64,000 nt of DNA from Cristatella mucedo. Lineage: Eukaryota; Bryozoa; Phylactolaemata; Cristatellidae. Both the position numbers and the translations under genes were made by a program. Positions 30,001 to 38,299 of the stretch are shown here, in pieces; position 1 is the first letter of the stretch, and every line of letters starts with the position of its first letter. The stretch is from positions 5,313,501 through 5,377,500 of the forward strand of contig WPIO01000019.1 of assembly GCA_009760855.2 (NCBI GenBank). Reading direction: 5' to 3'. The notes beneath the pieces were generated by a model. That model was not told where the DNA came from. It made no database searches and was given only the letters and a program-made list of their open reading frames with translations.

Positions 30001-32576
30001 AAGGCAAGTTCCACGAGAGCTGACCATAAATATCCAGGCTCTACAGTGAACCTCAGTATTCCTCCAGTCCACACTTCGGTTTGCTCTTCACCTCACATGT
30101 CAGATCTAGTAAGCAAAGCGTTTGGCTTTGCTTACTAGAGTATTGCAAATTTTTCAAAGCCTGAATTCACCTCATTGAAAGAAGAATATGCTACTGAATT
30201 CGATACCTATACATTAGACATAAAGCAACAGAACTGAGCAATCAGCCAAAGAAAATGAGTCAACATGAGACTGCCTTGCAGTCAGAGGCAGCAATATCTA
30301 TATAACCAGTAGCTAGCAAGCAGAGCATGGCCATAACTGAGAACAGGCAATGCTGGTCTACAGTCATTCACATGTGGTTGGACCCATATAAGTTTGACGA
30401 TAGAGTAGACATCGGCTATAAAGTAAGATTACCACCAAGTCATCTACAACATGATGATTCATAATTTGGGTTTCCATGAGACACCTACCGAGCTGTTTCA
30501 CCTCAAGCTTGACATGACAGCTTGGCCATTTTTAGGAGCAAAACACCTAGGCCTAAACGTAAGTGTAGATGCGAGTACAACCAAGCCCACTAGCCACCAT
30601 GCAAGTCCATGAATTTAAATGGTCTTCCTAAAAATCTCTTCTGTAAATGAAAAGGAATGCATACAACCCATACAACCTTATTTAGTTCCCTTAGGTTGCT
30701 ATATAAATGCAAGACTTATTTTTATGAATAAATAATCAGAAGTGTTCGCCCTTTAACAAGGGGCACAAGCAGCTGTAAATTTGTAGCAAGATGGACATGT
30801 AACCAAGCTAGGTATTCATTTTGTTTGTTTTTCAAGCATGATTTTACTTACTATTCTATTGCGTATCACTTTGCAGCAAATGTAAAGCGCCTAGAAAGAG
30901 ATTAAGTTCTCTGAGGGCGCTTTATCAAGTGCAATATTATTATTATTATTATTATTAGGTAATAGGATGTTATGCTATGTTATGTTATGTTATGAATCTC
31001 CGTCTGTAACTCCACAAAGCCACAACGACTATGTGTGTGTTACGCAGGAGAGTTTTGTATAGCGCACTCACAGCCTAAACGGCTTTCGTTACCCATTCCG
31101 AAAGCCGTTTCCGAAAGCCGTTTAAGGATCATCCCTGAGGGGTTAAGATTATGAGTACAGGCACATATGTTCCAAATTATGTCCATTTATCTTCATCTAC
31201 ATGCCTGCTCAATGGCTTTTTGAGGTCCAATCAGATCTATCTGGGGAACAGCTCAAGATGTAGCAGTTGTAGTGAACAAGCCAATTAACAAGCATGCCTA
31301 TGCCTTCGATATGCCAGTAATATAGATCAACAAGCAATATCTCAAGTAAGTGAAGAATCTTATCACACTCGTGCACACAGGGTAAGCCAAGCAAGACCCA
31401 GTGTAAAGAAATAGTGGTCATCACTCTCGAACATGTCTCGTGCCTCTTATGAAGATTTCTGAGGAAGATGGTGTACGGCCTTCTTCAGACAGATTTGCAA
31501 GACGATCACGATGCGGTTTTTCAGAAGGATCCTGGAAAGGCTGGGGTCATTAAAAGACCAATGAAGTGCAAATATTTCAACAGGTTGAGTCAGAGAGGGA
31601 CAACAGGTAAGTCCATATCGGTAATCGAGAGACACTAGGTCCCATTCTAATTCACTGAGTTTTTGCATCTTCGCCTCACTAAACCTTGGGATTCTACATG
31701 AGTCAACTAAAAACTAATATATCTCGATTGGCAACTAAAAAACCCAGAAGAACTAACTGAACCCATCAGAACTAGGTGTTTGTTACACTATTGAGTCATC
31801 TTTGGCCCAAATAATGAAGCCCGAGAGGTTTTGTCCCACTTAATCTAGTGACAACAACACATAACTCACAAAGCAATGCAGTCACGAGCAGACAACAAAC
31901 ACACAAACAGATAGACATAGGCTGTCTGCGAGAGACAGCGGTGGATAGAGATAAATGGACAGACAGACAGACCGAGACTGACGCAGGCAAACAGACTGGC
32001 AAGTCAGCTGCCAATAGAACGACAAGATAGTTAGCTGCAACATAGAGATTTCTCTCAGTAAGACTGCATCTTTTCTGCTTCTAAGTGCACAGGCTACAAT
32101 GACATCAAAATTTTGGAAAAGTCTAACAACAAAAGTAACCATCGTCATGAGGGGGGGTCAGCTGGCCAGTGTCCCTGGTGGTCCTGCATGCCGAGGTGAT
32201 GACTGCAAGATACCAGCTCCACACTTCATTCCCAGCTAAACATTGTGCAACCAAACAACCTTTCTGAATCTCTTTCATCATGCTTGTCTTACCGCAAATC
32301 AATAAAGAGTGACTTAAATAACGCCCAAGAGTCAAACACATCCAATGAGTACAGAGCTACTCAATTGGCACTATGAACAGGTTGCGTCAGAACTGCATGA
32401 TCTATCTGGAAGGAACCAATTGGCAGAAGTTTCGAAACAGAAAAGCAGATCCACTGCAGATCAGTAATGACAGACACAACTTCGAGAAATATAAGCAGAG
32501 AATTGACAAAGGACTTATAACCATGGCCGGGAGTATGCAAGCATATTTCTTTGGCAAACATATATAGACACACATA

Positions 32577-32619
<43 letters not shown>

Positions 32620-35600
32620 GGCACGAGATAAAGACCAAATTTGGGTATCCCAACCAGCTTCTGGTTGAAAATCCCCTAAAGGTAGCAAATTGAGCTTCGT
32701 GTACGATACAGTTCAGTCAGAACATGTGCTGAACTTTATATACAGTAAGCTAAGCAGACTAAGAAACCGATTGTATCCTTACTAGCTTAATGAGCTTAAT
32801 GACCCACTGGGAAGAAAGGCCATGCTTCTAACCCACCTATACTGAGTACTCTTCTGGTTTAAGATGAACCCTTTTAAAAAATACCAGAAATTAAACATGC
32901 TTGATAATCAAAATAGAATACAGCACATTACCCAAAATCAGTATATAGTTTGCTCTCATTAAAACGGCATTCAGCTAGAGCACACAAGAGGCACCTCATG
33001 TAGAGATGGGAGTTCCGTAGATTAACGTCTTTGACCCAGTCAACAATCAGGTTTGGCCCAAGAGTAAGATGCTTGCCTTTATCGACCAAGGTCAGAGAGA
33101 GGGGGCTCGAGCCTTTCGGCTTGTGCAAAGTGGCCTGGATAGAGATTCAGTTCTCTTAGGGCCCTGCAAAAATTAATGACAATTTTTTTCAATCAGGGAA
33201 TAGCTAGCAATTTATATCCACGAACTTTCTCTCGATGTTGCACAAAATTATACCGAATCCCAACCGATTCTTTGAGCTTCATTAGATGGGACCAGCCGAC
33301 AATAACCATCGATGACAAAAAGTGCAAGAAAAAGACATTTAGGAACATGAAGGACAGAAATAGGGGGACTGTGATGGCATGAGTGGGGTCACTTTTGCAA
33401 CTTGAACAAAAAATTAGCCAAATCAGAGTTGTGACAAGAAACGAATGAGAACGTGGCCAAGGCTTTCAGGATTGGCCAATTTCAAAGAGCTCTTAAACAA
33501 GCGGCCAGGTGGGAGATAGTGAAGCATCATCTATTAACAGCAGCTTCATGGCAAGCCGTGGACGAACCGAATATAGCAACAAGTATTCAAAATGGAGTGG
33601 GAGAAAGAGAAGAGAAACTTACCAACTTTTTATCCGAATCGCCCGTACCCCCACCACTAGTCTGCATCAACGCTTGCAGTTTCTTGGTTGTGGTCGAGCA
33701 TATCTGCTTCAAACATTCCACTCGTTTCTCAGCATTGATTAGATCCTCTGAGAGAACTTCACTTTTCTCAGCTCTACCAAAAATTACAATTGACACGTCA
33801 ACTACCAGATTGGTGGCAGCAGCATAATCAGAAACCGACTACATCCAGAAAACAACACAGAAGTTAAATAGAACTATTTCATTACATGTTCTAGTCCACA
33901 CAATGCACACACTGGCAACATACAACCCTTGTAAAATTAGTTAACAAGAGGCTCAGCAGTGCCAGTGCACAGTCATAGTTGAAGCATGAAACAAGGTAAA
34001 TGGATCATGAAAACGCCAATTCAGCTTTTGCAGTTACAAATAAATCTATGCCTTAGGGGTCTACAATTTTCGAATGTTCGATCGACAAGGCCCTAATGAT
34101 GGCACTAGGAAATGGTTGACACACCTAGGAGCTTGAAATACCAAAAGGTCCTTTAGTAAAATAATAAATAAATAAAAAGTCTTATAATAAAATCTACTTG
34201 TAAATGAGAGGGGTATAGAAGACCACTTAAGAAACAGGCTTAAGACATCACCCAACATTACTCTTACAGCTGTCTTCCGGATCTGGAAAGTACATATGGC
34301 CGTCAATATAAAGACCAGTGCTATATATAAAACAAAATTTGTAATATAAAACTAACACCAGCAAAATAAAAGCCTTCTATTACAGAACTAAGTAAATTGC
34401 AAAATCGATCGCCAAGTTTTGCAGCGACAGTCCTACTAGAATCATGTTCAAGTGTCAAGTCACCATTCAAACTCAATATTGCTGATAGCATTGTCGAAAG
34501 GCTTGTAGGACCACTCGGAGAGGTAAGTGACAATTGCATAGAAAGGTTAAGTAATGTATACACACACAGGTTTGGACTCTATTCGTAAAATGACTGTTTG
34601 CTGACCCTTCGTTCTTGATCACGAGAGGTTTAGACACTACTCGCAGAGGTCGCTTACAGGCACTTTGGTCCTTGATCATCAGACCAGTGGGCATATGCTC
34701 TCGCGAGTGGGCTTTGCCGAAACCCAATCGGCTCTCAGCTGACCTCATCAAAAAGCTTACAGCCTAATTATGACATGCATGAGCATCAGCCTCCAATTAA
34801 AGCAGCACACATCTGTAAGCCAGCAGCTTGTCCTTGTCATTTAAAGGTTAGGCTTTAATCAGAGCATCCATCTTTTACATCCCGTAGACTGCTTGCACTG
34901 TTAGCCATTCTTCATGCATATAATTATGTACATCTCAAACCCGGTCTAACTGACGAGCACTCATCCATAAACCTATCTTGGTGTCACTCCGAGAATGCAT
35001 CGCAGGCTTACATTCCAAGTGTCCTGAGAAGGCCACGCCGACCTTCACTGCACTAATTCGGTTACAGCGCCCCCCCAGGGGTCTGCTAAGAGGTACTATG
35101 CTCCGCTCTTCACGACCGGGCTAGTGGATTCGAGTCCTGCAGCGGGCGATCCTTTATTGCCAATTGCAAGTGATTGCGGTAGCCCTTTAGGCTCTTCTGC
35201 CTCTATGTAAATAAGGCTGTGAAATCAGCAAACATTCCTCCTTCCCCCCCTATTTCGCTATGCCGTCGCCGTCGGCCCGCCGCAATATCATGGTTAATCG
35301 CTACGCTGACAGCGAACTCTACGCCCATATTGCTGGTTCAAAAAGCTGCACATGGAAAGCTCATGCTCGCGCACAAGTTACGAGCGCACGGGCAAACACG
35401 TGCACCGGCTGTTTTCGGATGAGTGAAAGCAAGTCCCTCCATCTTTCTTAGCTAAGAGAAAGCGACAGCTGCACTTCCTGACCTAGGCCTAGCCTGCACG
35501 ACCGCTAGGCATAGCTTGTCACCCGACTCTAGACCGCGGCTATTCCATATAGAGTAGTGTCGCTGCGTCGGACGTGAATAGAGACGAGCGAGACGTCCGA

Positions 35601-35897
35601 TCACGAGACATCGAAGAACGCACTTCATAAGTCATGACACGGCTCCACTCTCTGCGAAACTTCATTCGCCGAGAAGCTGGCTGTCAGTTCAGTCAAAATT
35701 CGAGCGGTCTCGCGATGCAACAGCAATCTAGTCACTAGCTGCGCCAGCACTCGCGCGGTACACACCGGCAGGAAGTAAAACGCAGCTTAAAACCGCGTTC
35801 TATATACTATTGCGTTGTCATACCTGCCAAGGCCCTGGTCTGCGAGCTGCTTTACTCGAAGAAGATTTTTCCGTAAAGCCTCCGTGCTTTTGAGCAT
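2315..35897 (-). CDS. ARHGAP17/44-like: BAR-RhoGAP protein, ARHGAP17/ARHGAP44/SH3BP1 family (15 coding exons)
   Basis: Joined minus-strand exons: 35897-35824, 33773-33623, 28390-28317, 26673-26562, 21431-21258, 21123-21055, 18900-18819, 18466-18339, 16352-16305, 14250-14184, 13824-13740, 8443-8366, 8067-7951, 3391-3312 and 2976-2315. All junctions keep frame, giving about 666 aa. Residues 1 to about 240 form the N-BAR domain (membrane curvature binding, dimerisation); about 255-447 form the RhoGAP domain, which accelerates GTP hydrolysis by Rac/Cdc42-type GTPases. Seen directly: arginine finger in GLFRIAG (R292), [19 protein letters not shown] and GPNLLW. The C-terminal 220 residues are Ser/Pro/Ala-rich and presumed disordered. 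Vertebrate relatives act at epithelial junctions and in vesicle traffic; that role is inferred here. The start ATG at 35897 matches the family N-terminus ([11 protein letters not shown]), though the frame stays open further upstream. The true 3' end could include further exons if a donor near the stop is used. Confidence 0.93.
3312..3391 (-). CDS. RhoGAP gene exon 14, last GAP helix
   Basis: Encodes residues 421-446, [20 protein letters not shown], the family's closing helix (VIEPIIQHADWFFP in relatives). The acceptor is tttttttacag and the donor GTAAGT. Confidence 0.94.
4352..4520 (+). mobile_element. SINE family A copy
   Basis: tRNA-derived head with B box GGTTCGAAT, then the family body gcgatcctttattgccactg and ggctcttctgtcgctataca, ending near cagctag. 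Intronic; orientation opposite to the host gene. Confidence 0.8.
5370..5835 (-). mobile_element. L2-like LINE family 1, 3' fragment
   Basis: Begins with taataataa and a decayed copy of the family tail, followed by the minus-strand 3' ORF region (positions 5590-5830 match 60960-61180 of the near-complete copy). Strongly diverged. Confidence 0.7.
5840..7005. other. Intron 13 stretch without recognised features
   Basis: Long overlapping open frames occur at 6240-6960 on both strands, but none shows a domain, splice continuity or family similarity. A poly-C run sits at 6300-6310. Confidence 0.4.
7010..7130 (-). mobile_element. SINE family B copy
   Basis: On the minus strand it reads ggccaagttg...gaggtcgtgggctcgagccc (B box GGCTCGAGCCC), then the L2-like tail agagattaagttctcttag and ggtgctatacaaa. 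Confidence 0.75.
7951..8067 (-). CDS. RhoGAP gene exon 13
   Basis: Encodes residues 382-419, [20 protein letters not shown] onward, then [13 protein letters not shown]. It contains the conserved Asn of NKM and the GPNLLW signature typical of the ARHGAP17/44 subfamily. The acceptor is ttcacacag and the donor GTGCGT. Confidence 0.97.
8366..8443 (-). CDS. RhoGAP gene exon 12
   Basis: Encodes residues 356-380, [20 protein letters not shown] then FSNL, equivalent to DQDKKLQDLW....LP..NF.N of relatives. It is too short for ordinary ORF calls; it was found by scanning for the missing segment, and both phases fit. The acceptor is atattgtag and the donor GTATGT. Confidence 0.93.
8665..8800 (-). mobile_element. 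SINE family A, diverged copy
   Basis: Minus strand shows cacgacccaggtcgcgggtt with a B box and a diverged body. Ends are not defined. Confidence 0.55.
8810..10845. other. Intron 11 stretch without recognised features
   Basis: Scanned on both strands. No exon fits the RhoGAP gene here and no transposon signature was recognised. Confidence 0.35.
10850..11020 (-). mobile_element. LINE reverse transcriptase fragment
   Basis: The minus strand encodes a decayed [14 protein letters not shown] block (motif of the RT palm region), with codon-level damage. It is a fragment of the L2-like family. Confidence 0.65.
11158..11412 (+). mobile_element. Two adjacent diverged SINE family A units
   Basis: Two tRNA-like heads with gaccTaggtcgtg...ttcgagccc and ccaggtcgtggattctagcc lie about 110 bp apart. 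The second is followed by the recognisable body (atggtgatagccacaaaagc, cttcttcaactatataagc). Confidence 0.55.
12945..13400 (-). mobile_element. L2-like LINE family 1, 3' fragment
   Basis: Tail block ggcaccctaagagaactgaa then ctctttctaggcactttata, followed by the 3' ORF region in the same order as at 60700-61180. Confidence 0.75.
13740..13824 (-). CDS. RhoGAP gene exon 11
   Basis: Encodes residues 328-354, including [20 protein letters not shown], the [11 protein letters not shown] signature of RhoGAP domains. The acceptor is gtgtcacag and the donor GTAAGT. Confidence 0.97.
14184..14250 (-). CDS. RhoGAP gene exon 10
   Basis: Encodes residues 305-326, ending [10 protein letters not shown], with the split Gly of the family HAVAG motif completed by the next exon. 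The acceptor is ttatttgcag and the donor GTGAGT. Confidence 0.95.
15045..15150 (-). mobile_element. L2-like LINE tail fragment
   Basis: AAT-rich tract followed by cagaacttaatctctttcta and ggcactttacatttgctgc, the family 1 3' tail in minus orientation. Confidence 0.75.
15515..15868 (+). mobile_element. L2-like LINE family 1, 3' fragment
   Basis: Encodes the end of ORF2 ([20 protein letters not shown]), then 3' UTR, hairpin tail and a short ATT tract. Closely related to the 23256-23793 and 37190-38070 copies. Confidence 0.88.
15870..15962 (-). mobile_element. SINE family A fragment
   Basis: Minus strand has a tRNA-like head with aggtcgtgggttcgagactg and part of the body. It abuts the (ATT)n tail of the preceding L2 fragment. 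Confidence 0.6.
16305..16352 (-). CDS. RhoGAP gene exon 9, arginine finger
   Basis: A 48-bp exon encoding [16 protein letters not shown]. The Arg of GLFRIAG is the catalytic arginine finger of RhoGAP domains. The acceptor is catttgcag and the donor GTGAGT; both ends are in phase 0. Confidence 0.97.
16398..16573 (+). mobile_element. SINE family A copy
   Basis: Clear A-box-like start ggtgagccgtgatggcacat, B box GGTTCGAATCC, body and end gatcagctag. It lies 45 bp upstream of the acceptor of RhoGAP exon 9. Confidence 0.88.
17056..17109. repeat. 18-bp tandem repeat, three copies
   Basis: Unit gtgcgcgactcagagagg is repeated three times head to tail, in an intron. Confidence 0.9.
18339..18466 (-). 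CDS. RhoGAP gene exon 8, BAR-GAP linker
   Basis: Encodes residues 247-288 with [12 protein letters not shown] and [12 protein letters not shown], the conserved entry into the RhoGAP fold. The acceptor is tcttacag and the donor GTAATA. Confidence 0.95.
18819..18900 (-). CDS. RhoGAP gene exon 7, end of BAR domain
   Basis: Encodes residues 219-245, [20 protein letters not shown] onward, equal to the LLEAQADYHRKAL segment of relatives. The acceptor is ctcttgcag and the donor GTAGGA. Confidence 0.88.
19323..19488 (-). mobile_element. SINE family A copy
   Basis: Complete minus-strand copy: head gagccgtgatgg-like, B box region around 19410-19430, body gcgatcctttatcgccactg, end near gttcaatctgct. 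Confidence 0.85.
21055..21123 (-). CDS. RhoGAP gene exon 6, BAR domain
   Basis: Encodes residues 196-218, [20 protein letters not shown] onward, continuing exon 5 in phase 0. The acceptor is ccttgtag; the donor GTTGTT is weak but keeps phase. Confidence 0.9.
21258..21431 (-). CDS. RhoGAP gene exon 5, BAR domain core
   Basis: Encodes residues 138-195, starting [20 protein letters not shown] and ending LRVDQCK. This is the most diagnostic BAR segment of the ARHGAP17/44 family (I..LQK...L.KL.LD.DS.R.R). The acceptor is gttttttag and the donor GTACGG. A TIR transposon starts only about 48 bp upstream of its acceptor. Confidence 0.95.
21479..22157. mobile_element. Non-autonomous TIR DNA transposon (~680 bp)
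   Basis: The left end agctgcgtttacacggcaga and the right end ctgccgtataaacgcagct-like sequence are inverted repeats of about 25 bp with two mismatches. Flanking bases tta/tta allow a 3-bp duplication, which would suit PIF/Harbinger-type elements, but the superfamily is not certain. No transposase is encoded. It lies in intron 4 of the RhoGAP gene. Confidence 0.8.
22985..23110 (+). mobile_element. SINE family B copy
   Basis: cgaggtcgtaggctcgagcc B box, then atatgtgaagcacctgagag, atttaagttatctttgggtg and tcatacaaatgaattatg. Confidence 0.78.
23172..23960 (-). mobile_element. LINE family 2 fragment, split by a family 1 insertion
   Basis: The two halves 23172-23255 and 23794-23960 are collinear with 55105-55340, the better-preserved family 2 copy. 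The middle is a family 1 L2 in the opposite orientation. Confidence 0.8.
23256..23793 (+). mobile_element. L2-like LINE family 1, 5'-truncated insertion
   Basis: Encodes [20 protein letters not shown] onward to the ORF2 end, then the hairpin tail and about 14 ATT units. The left junction reads ggatcg and the right atcgaacg, so a 4-bp duplication atcg is possible. Confidence 0.88.
23972..24083. repeat. (CA)n microsatellite, interrupted
   Basis: CA-rich tract with interspersed CG and GT steps. Its open frames on both strands are artefacts. Confidence 0.92.
24809..24832. repeat. Perfect 11-bp inverted repeat
   Basis: acccctgggct and agcccaggggt are separated by 2 bases, giving a tight hairpin. 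No gene context explains it. Confidence 0.85.
26141..26190. repeat. Short tandem duplication (~27 bp, two copies)
   Basis: agtggcagacgatgggctat occurs twice in direct succession. Confidence 0.85.
26562..26673 (-). CDS. RhoGAP gene exon 4, BAR domain
   Basis: Encodes residues 101-137, including [20 protein letters not shown]. The acceptor is ttctttgcag and the donor GTGAGT. Position and helix pattern match the family's second BAR helix. Confidence 0.88.
27560..28180 (+). pseudogene. Tc1/mariner transposase fossil
   Basis: Plus-strand frames give [12 protein letters not shown] (the DESKF catalytic Asp block), then [20 protein letters not shown] (the SGVGPLHRIEGIM block). Internal stops and shifts show that it is dead. 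Unlike the 142-926 copy it is on the plus strand and belongs to a different lineage. Confidence 0.78.
28317..28390 (-). CDS. RhoGAP gene exon 3, BAR domain
   Basis: Encodes residues 76-99, [19 protein letters not shown] onward. The acceptor is ttttttcag and the donor GTACGT. It aligns with the KKLPLTAL segment of vertebrate ARHGAP17 and is the least conserved BAR exon, but its phase (0 in, 2 out) fits both neighbours exactly. Confidence 0.8.
29160..29642 (-). mobile_element. Diverged L2/CR1-type LINE 3' fragment
   Basis: The minus strand encodes [20 protein letters not shown] and [15 protein letters not shown], homologous to the [11 protein letters not shown]...AWNSLP...LFRTAF ORF2 terminus of family 1. 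A degraded AAT-rich tail lies at 29150-29180. It may be a separate subfamily. Confidence 0.65.
30106..30138. repeat. Perfect 13-bp inverted repeat with 7-nt loop
   Basis: Arms ctagtaagcaaag and ctttgcttactag are exact reverse complements around cgtttgg. It resembles a rho-independent terminator shape, but in a eukaryotic intron it is simply a strong hairpin of unknown role. Confidence 0.88.
30808..30957 (+). mobile_element. L2-like LINE family 1 tail
   Basis: 3' UTR, hairpin tail gagattaagttctctgaggg with flanking gcgcc/ggcgc arms, and an ATT tract. Confidence 0.88.
30965..31145 (-). mobile_element. LINE family 2 tail
   Basis: (ATGTT)n-like short repeats, then ctgtaactccacaaagccac and the family 2 terminal block, shared with 40985-41110 and 54450-54600. 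It directly abuts the (ATT)n end of a family 1 copy. Confidence 0.7.
32581..32615. repeat. (CA)n microsatellite
   Basis: About 17 pure CA units. Confidence 0.95.
33045..33178 (+). mobile_element. SINE family B copy
   Basis: ggcccaagagtaagatgctt, tcgaccaaggtcagagagag, a decayed B box around ggctcgagcc, then agattcagttctcttagggc. Confidence 0.65.
33623..33773 (-). CDS. RhoGAP gene exon 2, BAR helix 1
   Basis: Encodes residues 26-75, including [18 protein letters not shown]. The acceptor is tttttggtag and the donor is a consensus GTAAGT. Confidence 0.92.
35080..35233 (+). mobile_element. SINE family A copy
   Basis: The head is diverged. The B-box region gattcgagtcctgcagcggg and body gcgatcctttattgcc are clear. 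Confidence 0.75.
35824..35897 (-). CDS. RhoGAP gene exon 1 (start codon)
   Basis: Encodes residues 1-24, ending [10 protein letters not shown], then donor GTATGA in phase 2. The next exon completes an Arg, giving [14 protein letters not shown], which matches the family N-terminus. Confidence 0.85.
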
Positions 35898-37036
35898 TTT
35901 AGCTTGATGTCGATTGGCACCGGTTCTCAATAGATCTGTACCGCTGGCACCGGAGAGCCCATATCCCGGAAGAACTCGCCTACTCGGGGGGGGGCGGCCC
36001 TGCGATTGGCCTGGACGAACGGAAGTCATCGTTACGGGGTGGCGTTCGCAGTGATCCCTAACTTCCAAAGTCATTATTTTTTACTAATTATGTTTCTATT
36101 TTTATTATTTGCGATATTTTATATCTATTTATTGTAGTCCTTTCGTTTACTTGCAGGCAGGACTACCCGGGCGTAGGATTCGAGGGGCGGGTCCGATTAG
36201 AAGTGGCTGCCGAGCTTGGCTGCCAGTGAGGGTCCCCGCGCGAGACCGCTCGGTGAGCTCCTGCAGAAAGGGGCACTTGATCCGAAACTTCTGGCGATGA
36301 TTATGTACGGGCTACTGCGTCACCTAGATACTAACGAGCTAGCCACGATTTCAGTATGGGGAGGGTTGCCGAATGGCCATTGAGGGGCCTGACGCAATGA
36401 CATCGCGACTTGACTAAGTGGTAACGGCGATTCATAAGTAGGAGGTGCCGCGCGGTATATTTTCTGTGTGGACCGTCGGGATGGTTGCTTACAGCTCGAA
36501 TAATACACTCTCGCTGTATCCGTCTTTGAGTTTTTGGGGTTAGGGTTTAGGGTTAAATGTTTAGATTGACACTCCAAGCCAAAAAGAAATCTCAAAACGT
36601 ATTTGCGTAACGTAAATATAAACAAACGCTGGCGACCATGTTGAACAGCCTGCTATTAGAACAGCGCCCGTAGCAGAAAGTGCGCTGGCTCTGTTTATTA
36701 ATGACGCCGTACAGTCACCCCAACTTAGGAAATAGATAGAGATCGGAAATCCAGTCGTAAGCCGAATTTTCGTATGCCAAGAATGGTAAATGATATGCAA
36801 GAGAGCCTCAGTACTCACAATGCATAGATTTTAGACATCGTTTCCGCTCTACGGTTTGAAGCGTTGTCAAATCTATTGACCGCACTCGGATTTTGAAAGT
36901 TTTCATTGATACATTTTGATATTCGATTTCTTATTTTGCGTGACCGTGGCCGAGTTCGTATCTCCAAATTTCCGTAAGTCGAACCTTTGTAAGTCGGGGC
37001 TGGCTGTATCAACTTCTTGACCCCACGGCTTTTTAC
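35898..37036. other. Upstream flank of the RhoGAP gene (candidate promoter region)
   Basis: Relatively CpG-rich compared with the introns, especially 35900-36300. No TATA box or other core element is assigned. A short telomere-like run lies at 36536-36556. No coding potential was recognised. Confidence 0.4.
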
Positions 37037-37172
37037 TAGGGCCATGATGGACCAGGAGGTAAGGTGCTCGCTTTTCACGACGAGGTCATGAGTCCGAATC
37101 CTGCAGTGGGCGATTCTTAATGCAAGCGGCGATGCAGGCTGCTGCACAAATGAAGCTGTTAAATCAGCTAAC
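37037..37172 (+). mobile_element. SINE family A copy, shortened
   Basis: Head, B-box-like agtccgaatcctgcagtggg, and a body lacking part of the central segment, ending gttaaatcagctaac. Confidence 0.75.
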
Positions 37173-37189
37173 AATATAATATGCAACGC

Positions 37190-38070
37190 CGAACCTCTCG
37201 GATTATTGTTCGGTCTCGTATACCAAAGCGACCTCTCGTTAGACGACCATATCAGCTCCATGGTCAAATCTGCCTATTTTCAGCTTCATAACATTGCTAA
37301 AATTCGGGCTTGTTTAGATAAGGATACCACGTCCAAGTTGGTCCATGCATTCGTGACATCCCGTCTCGACTTCTGCAACTCACTGCTTACTGGCCTACCA
37401 GCATGTGCGATCAGGCGATTGCAGCTTGTGCAGAACTCTGCAGCTAGGCTTGTCTGTCGTGAGCGTAGCAGTTGCTACATTACTCCACTTCTCGCCGACC
37501 TGCACTGGCTACCAGCCAAGCAACGGATTGACTTCAAGGTTTTGTCGCTCACTTTTAGGTCCCTTCATTCTATGGCTCCAGCCTATCTGTCAGATATACT
37601 ACCCCATCAGGCCAAGCATCGTACCACCCGCTTTTCGGAATCCAACAGTCTGGAAATACCTCATACAAACCTTAAATCCTTTGGAGACCGTGCATTTAGT
37701 TCATATGCTCCCAAAGCCTGGAACTCCCTCCCGACTTGCGTCAGAACATCCCCTGAACTGACCACATTTAAAAAAACTTGCCTACAAATTACACGCCTAT
37801 TTAGGACAGCATTTAGTGGGTCCCTGTGATTCGTCCTTGATGTGCTTGTGCGTGCCGACACTGTGCATGCTGCCTCTAACCACATTTGCATGCTGACCCT
37901 GCGCATGTCACCCCTAACCATATTATTCATTTTGTTTGTTTTTCAAGCATGATTTTACTTACCATTCAATTGCATTTCCCTTTGCAGCAAATGTAAAGCG
38001 CCTAGAAAGAGATTAAGTTCTCCGGGGCGCTTTATCAAGTGCATTAAAATTATTATTATTATTATTATAC
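37190..38070 (+). mobile_element. L2-like LINE family 1, 5'-truncated copy
   Basis: An open frame 37206-37829 encodes the ORF2 C-terminal domain (SDLSLDDHISSMVKSAYFQL through [10 protein letters not shown]) without a stop, followed by 3' UTR, hairpin tail and ATT tract. It keeps a CAG codon where the larger copy at 61314 has TAG. Confidence 0.9.
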
Positions 38071-38299
38071 TGCTCCTGTTTCGTTGTACGAACAGGGTGA
38101 TGTCGAACTTGCCCAGCGACGTAACTTAAAAAGCATTAACCAAGATAGATTTTTGGAAATCTGAATGTGTGACAGGTCTTCTTGATCTGTGCACAAACTC
38201 GACCTACAGCTTTGATCCCCTCACTGATTCAGTGAACATGACACTTACTTAAGAGAGGTCTTGACAAGCATGCTCCTGTACAGAATTTTCGTGTACAGA

